This document shows positions 35,690 through 47,186 of a stretch of 64,000 nucleotides of DNA, one piece after another. Below the pieces are notes generated by a model. That model made no database searches, was not told where the DNA came from, and saw nothing but the letters and a program-made list of their open reading frames with translations. Location: the NCBI GenBank assembly GCA_026874595.1, contig CM049314.1, positions 57,646,300 through 57,710,299 of the forward strand. The letters run 5' to 3'. Position 1 is the stretch's first letter; every line of letters starts with the position of its first letter. A program made the position numbers and the translations under genes. The stretch comes from Sipunculus nudus (lineage: Eukaryota > Annelida > Sipuncula > Golfingiida > Sipunculidae).

Positions 35690-38628
35690 TTTTATTCTTA
35701 TTTTGATAAATCCGCATTCTATTTATTTTCATCTACATTTAATAACCTTTATACAGTGATACATTAGTACGGTTATAAAAGATTTCATTTGAAAAGTACA
35801 TCACATTCAAGATCTATTGTGCAATTCATGTGCAAAGAGGTTTGTCGGTTTTGTTAAGTTACCGTATTTGTACTTGCTGATACATTGTTTTGCAATCAAA
35901 ATATATTCGCTAATAATGTCTATGGCATGTTGCGTAAGTATTTCTGTTTTGTCATACCCTAGCATTTATTTTTTTTTCTGTTATCTTTTTGCATAGTTTA
36001 ACACAGATGTAGGATTCTACTGTGTTCCAAAACTGTCTTAGTTTCACACAGTTAATGAAGAAATGTCCGACAATCCTATTTCATTGCAATAGAAACACCT
36101 GTTTGTGTCAGTCACACCACATTTTGCAAGTGGATACCATCTGGGATCTGAGAAAAAATTTCACAATTATTATTTTCCCTATTACAGAGAGGTTTCTATT
36201 TTCCCCTTTTTTTAATTTCTTGAAATAATATTTTTACTAGGAGCTCCCAGTTGGTTCAATATCTGATGCCGGCTTACAGCTGCTAAATTTGACCCCTAAA
36301 ATTTAATTTCACAGTTGGGATAGATATTCCATTTAATTTTGTTCATATTTGTCTTGTTTACGTTTAATGTTCCCTCTCCATATAGATTCGTGTTATTTGG
36401 GTTTAACGCCATTCTCGAGTTTTCTATAATTTGCTCTATTTCTCTAAAGCATAATCTGATATCTGTTACCTATCTCATGAACAAAGTTACATCATCAGCA
36501 TTCATAGTAATTTTAACATTGTTTACAGAGTAATAAGTCAACGGTTGTTAAATACCTTTTGTTTCAGGTGCCTGTCTGATTTTAATTGCCATCAGTTCCA
36601 GGCCAAGAACAAAAACCCGGGGGAGAAAACGGACACCCCTCTCTGACCCCAGACTGAACTTGAAACATTTGAGAAAGCCAGACTTAGAGTTGTATACAGT
36701 ATCACTGCCATTAATAAAACTGACACCCAATGCATTAACTGCGAACCGTAACCGAATATCTTCATTGTCTCTAGTATCTACTTGTTGTTAATCGATCGAA
36801 AGGCGCTTTTAATATCTAGCGTTATTACAGCACCAAAAATATTTTCTTTGTTTGCGTAATTTATGGTGTCATCTATTTGTCTGATTATTGTGGCTATGTT
36901 GCGACCTCTAATAAAACCCGTCTTGTCTGAATTCACTTTATCACTGTTTACGGACTGCAACCTCATAGCGAGCACCTTCCCCTGTAATTTATATCCGGTG
37001 TTGCATACACTAATAGGCTGCAAATTACACAATTTATCCTTTGGTCATGTTTCCCCATTGCGAAGTAAAGTAACAACCCTTCTTTTGTTGTTGTGTGGAT
37101 AACAGTCCTGTTTTATATGCACAGTTAAAAGACAAAAAGTGTTTTCACAGTTGGCCAAGGAAAATAAATAAATCAGTAAATAAATAAATTCCGTTGCAAG
37201 TCCACCTTATCCGTTTCATTTTCCTTAAGGTACTTGCAACTTCAGCCGAGACATCGAGACCTTCACATTCTCCTTTCTATTCTTCATTAAGTCTGGGGAT
37301 TATCAGACCATCTTTAAATGAATTAATCTTAGTCGGCATGCATTCATCTGAAAACCCATGTTTGCCTCTTTATAGATCCCTGTAATAAGTTATTTGGGCA
37401 TTTAAAATATCGGCCTGTTATGTTAGCACATTACTATTTGTAGTTTTGAGACTTGTTTTCGTTTTTCTTTGTTCCCTTGACTTCTCTAAGAAAATTAAGA
37501 AAACAAAGAAAATATTTCTTGCTTCTTTCCCCTTGCTCGCACCATTTGGCCCTTGCTCTTGTTCGTACGCTATATATCAAGTTCCCATTGGATCTGAATG
37601 AATTTATTTTGTATCAGTTTATGTCTCATGTAATAGTTTGCTTCTATCTGTTAAAGTTTATTTAACATGTCATTAAGGGCCCTGTCCTCCCTTTTACTGT
37701 GATCTTTGCCTGATACAATGTCAAGAGAGTTATTCCATTACTGAATCAAAATCTCCTCACACTACGATAAATCAGTCAGAGTCCGGAGATGCTAATAAAT
37801 CCTGTATTCTACTGAAGACTTCTAACTTTTCTTTACTTGAACTAGCCGTATATATGTTAAATATCTTTTTCTCATCTGTGTATGTTTCTTGTAAGAATGC
37901 AATATTTATTTTGTTGCGTTTCGTTTCATCAATAATTGTGTTTCTTCTTATTTTGACCTCAAACCATGTATATTTAAACTTACAGTTTTTACAATTGAAT
38001 TTGACGTATTTAATAGGCAGTATACCTTTAATGCAAAGTCTGTGGACAATCCGTACCAACAGGCAAGGTCAGAGAAACGAAGCGTACCTCCTCTTGGCTG
38101 GCGAATCCTGCATCAAATGTCGATTTTTTGTTCTTGGTTGTCCACAGGGGAGAGAGCGTTTGCCTTACGTTTCTTGGAGCCTGAGCGGATGTCGGCGAGG
38201 TAGTCGGTAAATGGATTCTTTATTCTTTACCCCTGAGCGTGATAATGATCTTGGGCGATTTTGGTCTGATTTTCCCCTTGTGTTTTTTGTTCCCTCTCTC
38301 TCTTCGAGGTTGGCGTTTGTCTTTGTATGTTAGTGTGTTAGCTGCCTCAGTGTCTTGTGCCTGTAACTCGGGGTCTGGTTGCTGAGTTGGGTGGAATATG
38401 ACTTCACCCATTTCTGGTATCTCACATTCTGGGTCATCAGTCCTGTGTCCAATCTTTCGACAAGAATTACATTTTATAGGAGCGTCACATTTATGTTTGT
38501 ATTGTCCCACGTTCCGAAAATTTCCACAGCTTATATTTTTTCTCTTTTTTTTCCCATTTCCTTTTGTGGTTCACTTTGGCGTCGAACATTCCGATTCGTA
38601 TTTTCCTAGGGAGGCATTTATTTGGTTT

Positions 38629-38674
<46 letters not shown>

Positions 38675-39000
38675 CTTTCCAGTTTTCCAACTTATGAGCT
38701 GACCATTATCATCACGGTCACATTCACCATATAGTTTTGATCTCAGTTGGCATCCTAAGTTTTCTTGCGCTCGCTTTATTTCGTCATTTGAAAACGAAAG
38801 TGGAATGGCCCCAATCGTAACGCGAGTGGTGGGGTTTTCCTCTGTTCCCTCGGAGTCCGTCTGTTGCCTTACAACATAGGGATTAACAGCATGAGGTATA
38901 ATGGTGAGGCTCCTTAATTGTAAGACCTCTATAAGCAAGCGAGCCCTAGCGTCACTTGATTTTGGATATAATCAAGACGCCCCTGATCCGCTGAGCGTCC
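35690..39000 (-). pseudogene. Tx1-like LINE remnant with ORF1 and ORF2, copy 2
   Basis: On the minus strand, ORF1 comes first. 38627-38938 encodes TIGAIPLSFSNDEIKRA and NGQLISWKTGKR, then runs into a (TA)n tract read as repeated YI. After it, 38220-38510 carries the zinc-knuckle text CNSCRKIGHRTDDPEC (CX2CX4HX6C) and a basic tail. ORF2 follows: endonuclease pieces INIAFLQETYTDEKKIFNIY (37772-38059), then reverse transcriptase pieces LQGKVLAMRLQSV, TGFIRGRN and ITLDIKSAFRSINN (36778-37032). An eroded catalytic box follows near 36470-36500 and a C-terminal tail near 35700-36200. The order is the normal one for a Tx1 or L1-type LINE with two ORFs. Multiple stops make it dead. It is more complete at its 5' end than copy 1, where a DDE element cuts it. 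Confidence 0.82.
38634..38672. repeat. (TA)n inside LINE ORF1
   Basis: A TA tract interrupts the LINE ORF1 remnant between its RRM-like part and its zinc knuckle. Confidence 0.95.
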
Positions 39001-39606
39001 TCCATTGTCCCGTATCCCGCGACAACCTCGCCGGCAGCGCACAGCTCTCTTTTTGATATGTAACCTGGTTTTGAGCCTTGGCCTTTGCGCCTTTGCACCG
39101 AGTGAATACAGTTTCAACTCTGGTTGATTAGTTCTTGCTAGCAACGCTAGATGCAGGTCCTTGTTTACTGTTTACATGTTTTTTCGCTATCCATTCTTAT
39201 AATTTAGCTCTTTTATCCGGCCAAATTACAGTCCACAACCTGCAATCACGATGCACGGATACAATACTCACAAACCGACAGTCCACCGAGCCACAAATCA
39301 AAGAAAAAACTCTTGAAAGCGAGAGCCCTAAAAAGTCCTGCCCAGCCGACATCAATCGGAATCGGAACTGTCTACATTTTCTTTATTTATTAACAATATT
39401 AGCAGGGGTGTCTTTTCTCAATTTCTCTCATTGTATAGAAATATATATACGTTTTGATTCTATTCTGTATATTCGATCGCCTAATATCAATACACGTACC
39501 TTTCTTATGATCTTTTGGTTATGTTCATTGACGTATTTCGGTTGTATTCCCTTTTTAAAATTTTTTTCATCTATATATATATATATATATCTATGAATAT
39601 ATATAT
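39001..39606. other. LINE 5' flank, no gene recognised
   Basis: Moderately GC-rich to about 39350, possibly the LINE 5' untranslated region, then AT-rich with a short (TA)n near 39572-39590. It has no counterpart in copy 1. The 153-codon open frame at 39135-39596 is compositionally biased and ends in the TA tract, so I do not call it. Confidence 0.45.
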
Positions 39607-40199
39607 AAATATTATGATTCTCCTTATTATATACATTTTATCAACTTTATATATCTTCGTATAATAAAACGTTTTTATGGATATTACTTTATATTTATTT
39701 TTTTAAACTTTTCAAATATTTTTAATACATTTGTTTTACTTACCGTATCTATTTCTTATTGCCTACGACGCTCCACTTGTACAAATATATGTTTGTACAT
39801 CACTCACCTTTCGACCATTCTTGCTTTACCTCCCTTAACTGCAACTACAATGTTGAGTTTAACTGTGCACAAATCTATTTGTTTCCTTTAACAAACACAC
39901 AGACTCCAATCTACCACTATCACCATTCTTTCAATCTTTCTGTTTCTCTCTACCGGTACTCTTCCTATCATTATCACTCTCTTTCAAACCACGTCTTTAC
40001 ACGTTTTTTCCAAACTTACCTTTTCAAATCGAAAGTTCTTTTAACCCCGATGTCACCCACGACTCTCGCGGGAAAGTCCTCCCCTCCCGTTTTACACAAA
40101 ATCAGTACCTATTAAGTCCAATTCGGGGTCGCTACCGGTTCTTATAACGTCACCATTTCCCATGTGCGTTCACACGGGATTTCACTGACAATAAAGTTA
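39607..40199 (+). other. Collinear non-coding block (matches 18303-19054)
   Basis: Shares the blocks listed for 18303-19079 up to the insertion point GTTA at 40196-40199. Confidence 0.7.
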
Positions 40200-41477
40200 C
40201 TGTAGATTCAGAAATATAAGTTGGGATTTTATTTCGTGGTTTTCGTGGATCAAGATAATCCACGAATTCATCATTCCAACGATCAAAAAATCTCACGGTC
40301 AGAGGATATACGGTATCTCAACGGCAGCTGGTGGTCGACTTTATATTTATTTTCAATAAAGATACAAAAATTGTTTATTACTTTTTTATGATTGTTTTTG
40401 ATACAATCATTAAATGCACTGAATTGCTTTTCGTAAATTACTATCAAAATACGGGATTAATAAATATTCTTTTGTCAATTAAATTATTTCCCCTAATATC
40501 GTACGAACACGGCCCCCTGATATCTTTACAATAAAACAATACCAAAGTATAATTTAAACTGAAAACGTATTTTCCTCTTATCAGCATTTCGGATGAAAAG
40601 TTCAAGAACAATACCACATTTCTGTCGAGCAAAGCGGTAGTTCTGACACGCCAAGAACGGTACACAAGTTCCAATGTTCGTAACCATAGCTACCGAGGCA
40701 CGGCTTTTTCGGAACCGGCCTTTTCAACCTTCTTTCAATAGATATTAAACGAGACTTACGCTACCTATTGGTCCAAAAGACAAGGGCCGTGTAAACTCAT
40801 TTGCATTACCGCGGGACGCGAAAGAGCACTTATTCCGAATAAGGCGGTACTTTTCCGAATATTGCCGATAGTGGTACATATATATGTTAGCGTAAGTAAG
40901 CGTCACCGAATACTATTAGGCAAATTATTTCTTTATAATCTCCAAATATAGCTGACATGATGAATGACGAACGAACCGTGTCTCGTCTCACCGCCCCATC
41001 AGGGATTTACAGGCACCACATGTGACTACCGCCTAGATAAAAAAAGTTAAAAACCTTCATGTGGACGGTCCCGTTTATTTTTTTCCTCCGGTCAAGTGTT
41101 GATTTACGTTTTCTGTGAACGTGGTGTGATCGGGTGTTATAACTGATAGCCGATGTATCGGGTGTTACAACTAACAGCCGATGTATCGCCCAGCACGTGT
41201 CGGTCACGGCTGATTAATTCTTTGTTAGGCTCGCGTCGGGCGGAGCATGTTTGTTCAACACTGACCTGATTGACCGCGGTACAGGCGCACCGTGCGATAA
41301 GCATCTGAGCCAAACCACCTGTGTACATCGGGCTCGTCTTCCTTGCGCATATGGAGGTTTTATAACCATAATTTTCTAAAGTTTTCTTTGTCTTTCCACG
41401 AATTCAAATACCCCACGATATGCGTTTTGTACAAAAACCACGAAATTTTAAGCCCACGATATTATCTGAATCTACAG
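40200..41477. mobile_element. 1278-bp non-autonomous element with TA target duplication
   Basis: Copy 1 reads GAGTTAAATACC (19050-19061) without the element. Copy 2 reads AAGTTA, the element, then TAAATACC, so TA is duplicated. The ends CTGTAGATTCAGA and TCTGAATCTACAG form an inverted repeat of about 13 bp, and both ends continue into similar TTTCGTGG-rich text. TA duplication and such ends fit a Tc1/mariner-type element or MITE. No ORF over 76 codons and no transposase motif is visible, so it is non-autonomous. Around 41115-41190 a short internal repeat (CGGGTGTTA...GCCGATGTAT) occurs twice. A relative lies at 17735-18037. Confidence 0.9.
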
Positions 41478-41514
41478 TAAATACCTCCACTTTACGCGTG
41501 CTTGCAACTTGCCT

Positions 41515-41585
41515 TAATTGCACAGTTGGTTACGCAGACGGCTTCTGGACATGCAGTCAGTGGTTCGAGTCTCCTTCTGTCTTGA
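41515..41585 (+). repeat. tRNA-derived SINE head, copy 2
   Basis: GCACAGTTGGTTACGCAGAC (A-box region) and GGTTCGAGTCTCC (B-box, 41562-41574), the same structure as copy 1 at 19080. The A-box is more eroded, so this copy is probably inactive. Confidence 0.6.
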
Positions 41586-42700
41586 TAACATTGCATGTTA
41601 CTCTCTATATACAAATGAGTCATGTCTCTATCCCTTTCCTGATTAGCAGCTTCAGGATAACGCTAACAACGGTAATCGGGGTGTTAAAAAATGACATAGA
41701 TATATATACGTCTTTATCAAAATATACGTATGCCCCCGAATAAAACTGAACCCAGTTTAACTCTATCCTCATCGAATATATCGCCCTCTTTAACTAGTTC
41801 AAAGTCGAAGGCACATCCAGTATTATAGTATTAATAACCTTTCTCATATGACGTTCATACTTTATGCATTTCAGTGAAATTATAAATGATAAAAAGAACA
41901 CTCAGCTTCAAATTCAAGAATCACCTTGAATTTGAATAATAGAAGGTGATCATTATAAATTTCCAATAATAAGGGTCAATGTGCGTAGCATTAGTAATTA
42001 TGAAAGACGCAGGAAACTCTTAAATTTGTTAACAAAACACGACATGGATAGAGATGTAAGTTTTATTCAGGAAACTCATTCAGTAGGAAAGAGAGCCAAT
42101 ATTTCTACAGACCCTACTATTATTTTTTTATAACTATTATTTCATGATTTCTCTTTTCAAGATTTAAGAAATATTTTGAGCTGCGCTCACCCTGCTCATA
42201 CCACTTAGCACTGAGTCTTACAATTAAACCTCTGTAATTAGGTCCTAACATTCTTCAAGTTTCTTCTTTAACTCTTTGTATTTTCAAGAATACTTATATC
42301 ATAACACTCTTTAATATTACTCTCTACCTGCTCCACTTCATTTTGCTAAGCTTACCCGCTTTATTCTGTTAGCTCTGCTTTTATTCTTTTGAGTGTGCTA
42401 ATTTTAATTTGGTGATATATATGGTGTCTTCAGCTGATGAATTATTAAATTTCCATTACGATGGTCCACTCCTAGGCGTTTCAAAATAACAGAGCTTAAG
42501 AAGTACCGCTGAATGGTCTGAAAGGTATAATCTCACAGTATGTAAAATAAGGTTGCAAAGTCAGTGATATAAGAAATATTCAAATCTTTGTCGTGTAAGT
42601 GGATTTAATCTCATCCAAGTAAATTCTTTAATAATTGGGATACGTATTTTCAATTTATCACACAGATGAAATGTTTGAAGTAATGTTTTCACGGAGCCAA
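41586..42700 (+). other. Collinear non-coding block
   Basis: Aligned with 19161-20330. It has an extra stretch near 42200-42510 not seen in copy 1, and lacks some copy 1 text around 19500-19700. Confidence 0.5.
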
Positions 42701-45300
42701 TTGTTTATATTTAAATGTTGAGTTACTACCTGGAGCATCCATGGAGGAGAAACAGAAATTCCGGTCTCCTCCCCAGGATAACAAAATAATGTCGCACATT
42801 CATGAATACTATATGCAACGGTTTTCAAGAGCTTCAGATATAAAACCTGAGGATTGTGATCAGTTGTTGGAAGTATTTATAGGTTACCAGAACTGACTGA
42901 ACATGAGCCCTTTTTGAAGTGTAATGTTATCATCACTGTAACAGAGGTACTTGATTCTTTAAAAAGTAAGCAAAATAAAAAAAAATCATCAGGGATGATG
43001 GAATAACAAAAGAATTATATTTTCTTAAGGAAGTATGTTTGAAAATGACAGCTTGTTTAAATGAAGGGTATCAATCGGGGCAGTTATCAGAGATCCAAAA
43101 ACAAATAGTTCTTAAGCTTTTAGAGAAACCGGGTAAGGAAAAAAGATATATAGAATCCTGGAGACCAAAAAGCTTTATACATGTTGACATGTTAGGTAAA
43201 ATTCTAGTGTCATGATTGCGAAAGTCATGTTTTGCAAATATTAGTCGACTCAGATCGGAATGCTTGTGTTCGAGGCCGCTATATTGGAAATCCAGTTCGA
43301 TTAATCAGCGATATGATAGAATATTGGGATACAGAACAGGAATAAGCAATTCTCTCTGTAGCGGACTTTAAAGTAGTGGTGATTCGTTAGATCAGGTCTT
43401 CATGTTAAGTTTTCTAAAATAGGCTTTTGCCCAATGTTCATTAACTGGATAAAAACTTTGCATAATAACATGAAACGCTGTGTTATTAACACTAGTTTTA
43501 CAACACCATACAATTCTTTTTCTATGGGTACTAAATAATGGGATACAATATCCCCATATTTGTTTATATTTGTTTTGTAAGCGTTAACAAATCAAGATCG
43601 TATAAATAAAAATATCCAAGGAGTCCATGTTGATGCATATGGACTAAAGATAATATGTTTTGCAGATGACATCATTTTTTTCATCAGGAACACAACTTTA
43701 TTTGAAACTTTGATTAGCCCTATAAATGGGTTTTCACAATTTCTTCCCTTCATGTCAATTATAATAAATCTGAGGCAGCCTGGATAGGTGCAAGTAAACA
43801 GAGTATACAAGAACCAGTTTCATGTAAATTGGTGAAACTGGCAAAAGAAGCAAAAAATTCTTGGGATATGGCACTCCTATTATCAAGATAACAGTAGGAA
43901 CTTATTTTTGAAAATATGAGAGGAAAGGTGAGAAAATCTTTACTGTGTGGTCAAGCAGAAATTTAACATTGTTTGGAAGGGCAGAAATTTGTAGAACACT
44001 TGCTTTATCCAAAGTTATTTATGTGTGCAATATGCACGTACCACCTAAGTCATTCATAGATATTGTTATGTCAATGATGACACGTTTTGTATGGAGAGTA
44101 AAAAAGTCAGATATAGTACACTGATAGGACCATACCATAAAGGTGGTATAAACTTTGTAGACTTAGCAAGCAGACTGAAAACTGAAGGAATAATTTGGAT
44201 TAAATGGTTGATCCTATGTAATAATGCTTATGCATGGAAAGCAGTACCAAGGTTTTATCTTTGGAGAATCACTGGGGTTACCAATGTGACTTCAGACTTT
44301 AAACCCAATAGAATACCATAAAAGAAACAAACAATGTTTGGAAGATAGGTCACAATATGTCTCAAAAGAACCAACCCTAAAAAATGAGTTAAAACAGCAA
44401 ACTCTCTGAAACAATAGGTGGGTTAAAGTGGATGAAAAGTCAGTTTATTGAAAACATTTGGATTTATGTGGAATAAGGTTTGTAAAAGACTGTATCAAAG
44501 GAAGAAAAAACGCTAAAATGGTATGAATTGATTAAAAAATATCCAAATATTAGATCTCATATGGGGATCCAATTTAGCCGCAATACCATGTTACTGTTTA
44601 AAAATATTGCAAAAAGGAGGTATCGAATCTAATAAAGGTATATCAGAGGAGCATAGCATTATTACAACAAAGGTTATAATAAATAAACAATCTTTGTCTT
44701 CTTAATATGTTTATGATATATTGCCTGAAAAAAAATCATCTGCACTCGATCAATGGTCAAATTAAGACATACAAAACAGGATGATAATATTAACTGGGAG
44801 AGTTACTTTGGGGCCATCCAAAAAATCTCATTGGATATGTTCTCGAGGGAATTCTTATTTAAAATACTCTAAAACTATTTAACAAGCAACAGTTTATTAT
44901 ACAAATGAAGTTGGTTCATAGTTACCGATGTTCTTATTGCTTCATAGAATTTGAGACAAAGGAACACATTTTTGATGAATGTTTTGTAAAAAAAACTCTG
45001 TATTTTAGAATTGTGGATTGGATGAAATCAAATGCAGTGATATTGCCACCATTAACCTTGTTCACAGTATTGTATAGTATGTTTCCATTTAAGAATAACC
45101 TTTTGATAAAATTTATGTGTCCTTACATTTAAAAAGTGTCTATATCAAAGTAAAAAGGAATATGGTCAGAACACAAACATTTAAATGCCAACTTTTTAAG
45201 GAGATTGAAATATATAGAGAAAATAAAAAAAATAAAAAAATGGGAAAAAATAAGAAAAAAAAAAATATAAAATACAGCAGCATTGTCGTTTTGCATTGAA
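42700..45300 (+). pseudogene. LINE ORF2 remnant (+), reverse transcriptase and C-terminus, copy 2
   Basis: Pieces in order on the plus strand: a linker with EEKQKFRSPPQDNKIMSHIHEYY, then GYQSGQLSEIQKQIVLKLLE and KRYIESWRP (about 43070-43165), the block before the palm. ICFADDIIFF at about 43650-43680 is the catalytic box (YADD type), followed by HVNYNKSEAAWIGASKQ. Then LALSKVIYVCNMHVPPKSFID, TLIGPYHKGGINFVDLASRL (44091-44321) and a zinc-binding tail CSYCFIEFETKEHIFDEC at about 44929-44985. This is the standard order of an L1/Tx1-group ORF2. Frameshifts are frequent, so it is dead. It ends in an A-rich tail near 45220-45270, which marks the likely 3' end of the insertion. Copy 1 (20331-21300) lacks the middle. 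Confidence 0.82.
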
Positions 45301-45369
45301 AGAAAAATCAAGGGGAAAATGTGTTTAGTAAAGACAAATAGAATATATGCATATTGTGGTAGATTGTGC

Positions 45370-45640
45370 TCGAGGGCGTTCTTAGCCGATGAGTTTCCGA
45401 ATCGACAAGAGTTATCTCGAGGTTTTGGTAGAGAAGATCACCATCCTTGACCTCGGAGAAGAAGACCCGGATGGTGCTAAGCACGTAGAGCGGAGCATCT
45501 GACCGAATAAGCACGTCTTCTCACGCTGGGGAATCGTGGTTTTCAGTCTCAGGAGTGAGTATCTTTGTAGAGTAAGATTCGCTGTACCACAAATGGCGGC
45601 GAGTCTAGTTGGAGCTGGATAATATTTCATAAACGAGGTT
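45370..45640. repeat. Conserved GC-richer block, copy 2 (matches 21370-21640)
   Basis: The minus-strand 72-codon frame (45412-45630) matches copy 1 with mainly conservative changes. Function unknown. Confidence 0.4.
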
Positions 45641-46288
45641 GTTATTAATTTGGTATGTCAATTTCGTTCTTGCTTTTATCCTGCTCGCTACATCCTCTGT
45701 AACTCGGCCCATCCTAGATAGTCCGCTGTGAGTGCTGCTAATATTGTATGCAGCAGCAGACACGGACCGCTCTGTTATTTTGCCAGCAGCCTGTTCTTTA
45801 CAGGAAGGTTGTCATTATTATATATTTGTTTAATTGATACAGTCACGTTACGATTTTACGTCACTCGTGTGTATTTTGTAGCAGTCAAAACGTCAGATAC
45901 TGTCAATTTCGTACATAACCAATTGGCGCACCATGTACACCAGTCCCCTTATTATTATAATCTGATCAACTCTCAGTATATTAAACTTGATAAATTATTA
46001 AAGGAACTAAATTTCAATTGTATTCATACTAATAAAGAATATTTCCCCTTCCATAGAAACCTGCTTATTGAATATATTATTTTTTTTCCAAGTGTGTTTA
46101 GGAATATTCTTAATGTGATTTGACATTATTCTTAGTACATCTGTATACTTTCTTAATTATTTCTTACTAGACAAGCTACAAAGGCCCTTTTAATAAGTGG
46201 TTTTGTAGGCTGATTCGCTAAAAATTAGCCTCTTGGTTTCAAACGATCTCTCTTGTAATTGTCTATAGCATAAGAGAATTTATTCACC
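45641..46288 (+). other. Collinear block, no gene recognised
   Basis: Matches 21641-22680. The 131-codon frame at 45728-46123 is not kept open in copy 1, so I do not call a gene. Confidence 0.45.
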
Positions 46289-46910
46289 TTGTTCATCATG
46301 GCAATGAACGTGTGCACGGCAACTGTCTCGGAACTGGTTTCATGGCTGCCATTTGCTTTGACTTTTGATTCAGCTCAAGCAATAGTTACCATACACAAGG
46401 TTAAGCCTTTGCAATTTCTTGTTCAAGACCTGGAGAAGATTACCAACTACCCTGCTCCTGATTGGACAAAATTGATCCATGATGGTTCCATCATTATAAC
46501 TCCTGTGTATACTCCAGGACTTTGAAGCATAAAGTCAGAGATCTCAGTCCCTCAAACCAATCTGTACTCGGGTAATGAAACTGTAACAAATGTTATGCAC
46601 TCCCATGCTGCTGGTATATGGGCAGAGAAAGAACTGTGGGGTCAAGTCAAGCTGCAAAATCCAACTCTGGTAACAAAATTGACCAAATTATGTATGCTTT
46701 GCCAAGAAGCAAAATTAACCATCAGCGGTCAGATGAGCCAGCACCAGTTAAGCAGGCTATAGGATATGCATATGACATGTAGAATCATTATCAATTTGTC
46801 CAAGACAGAACATGGTCACCTGTTGGAAGCAGAGATTATCTGCTCCAGTCAGCTGGCGGGGCCACTGAGTCCGTAGAATTGTCAGTGAAATATCTTGCGG
46901 TTTAGACGGC
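46289..46910 (+). pseudogene. Unidentified coding-like remnant, copy 2
   Basis: An open frame from 46289 to 46525 reads NVCTATVSELVSWLPFALTF, then IVTIHKVKP and FLVQDLEKITNYP, ending PVYTPGL at a stop. The same and neighbouring frames continue with KSEISVPQTNLYSGNE, VKLQNPTLVTKLTKLCMLCQEA and a GPLSP end. Copy 1 keeps the same peptide text with its own breaks. Family unknown. It lies 1.4 kb after the LINE tail and about 5 kb before the synthetase. It may be a separate element or a lost exon. Confidence 0.4.
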
Positions 46911-47186
46911 CCATATTCTCAGGAATGTTGAAGTTACATCTTTTCTCATCTATCAACATTGCGGTGTTTACAACAATGTTGTTGTTAAACAAGTTCAGAG
47001 AACCTTCATGGAGGCCTTATAAGAACTTTCAATGACCGGAATTCCCCTTAATTCACTTATATATACACGCAGAGGAAGTCAGAAAGCACATGAATTCTTT
47101 CTTTTATATCATTCTTTGTACTGCATGTGTAATTGTTATTGTGAAACCCATATTTTTAAAGTACTTCTAATTTTTCTCAGTTTTTT
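46911..47186 (+). other. Collinear flank up to the 3.6-kb insertion
   Basis: Matches 23300-23575 (AGGAATGTTGA(G/A)GTTACATC, GAGGCCTTATAAGAACTTTC, AGTACTTCT). The shared sequence breaks at TTTTTCTCAGTTTTTT. Confidence 0.7.

Noticed and set aside
39135-39596. 153-codon frame
   Set aside because: It ends in a (TA)n tract, has no recognisable motif, no counterpart in copy 1, and biased composition.
45728-46123. 131-codon frame
   Set aside because: The collinear region of copy 1 does not keep this frame open, so there is no sign of coding constraint.
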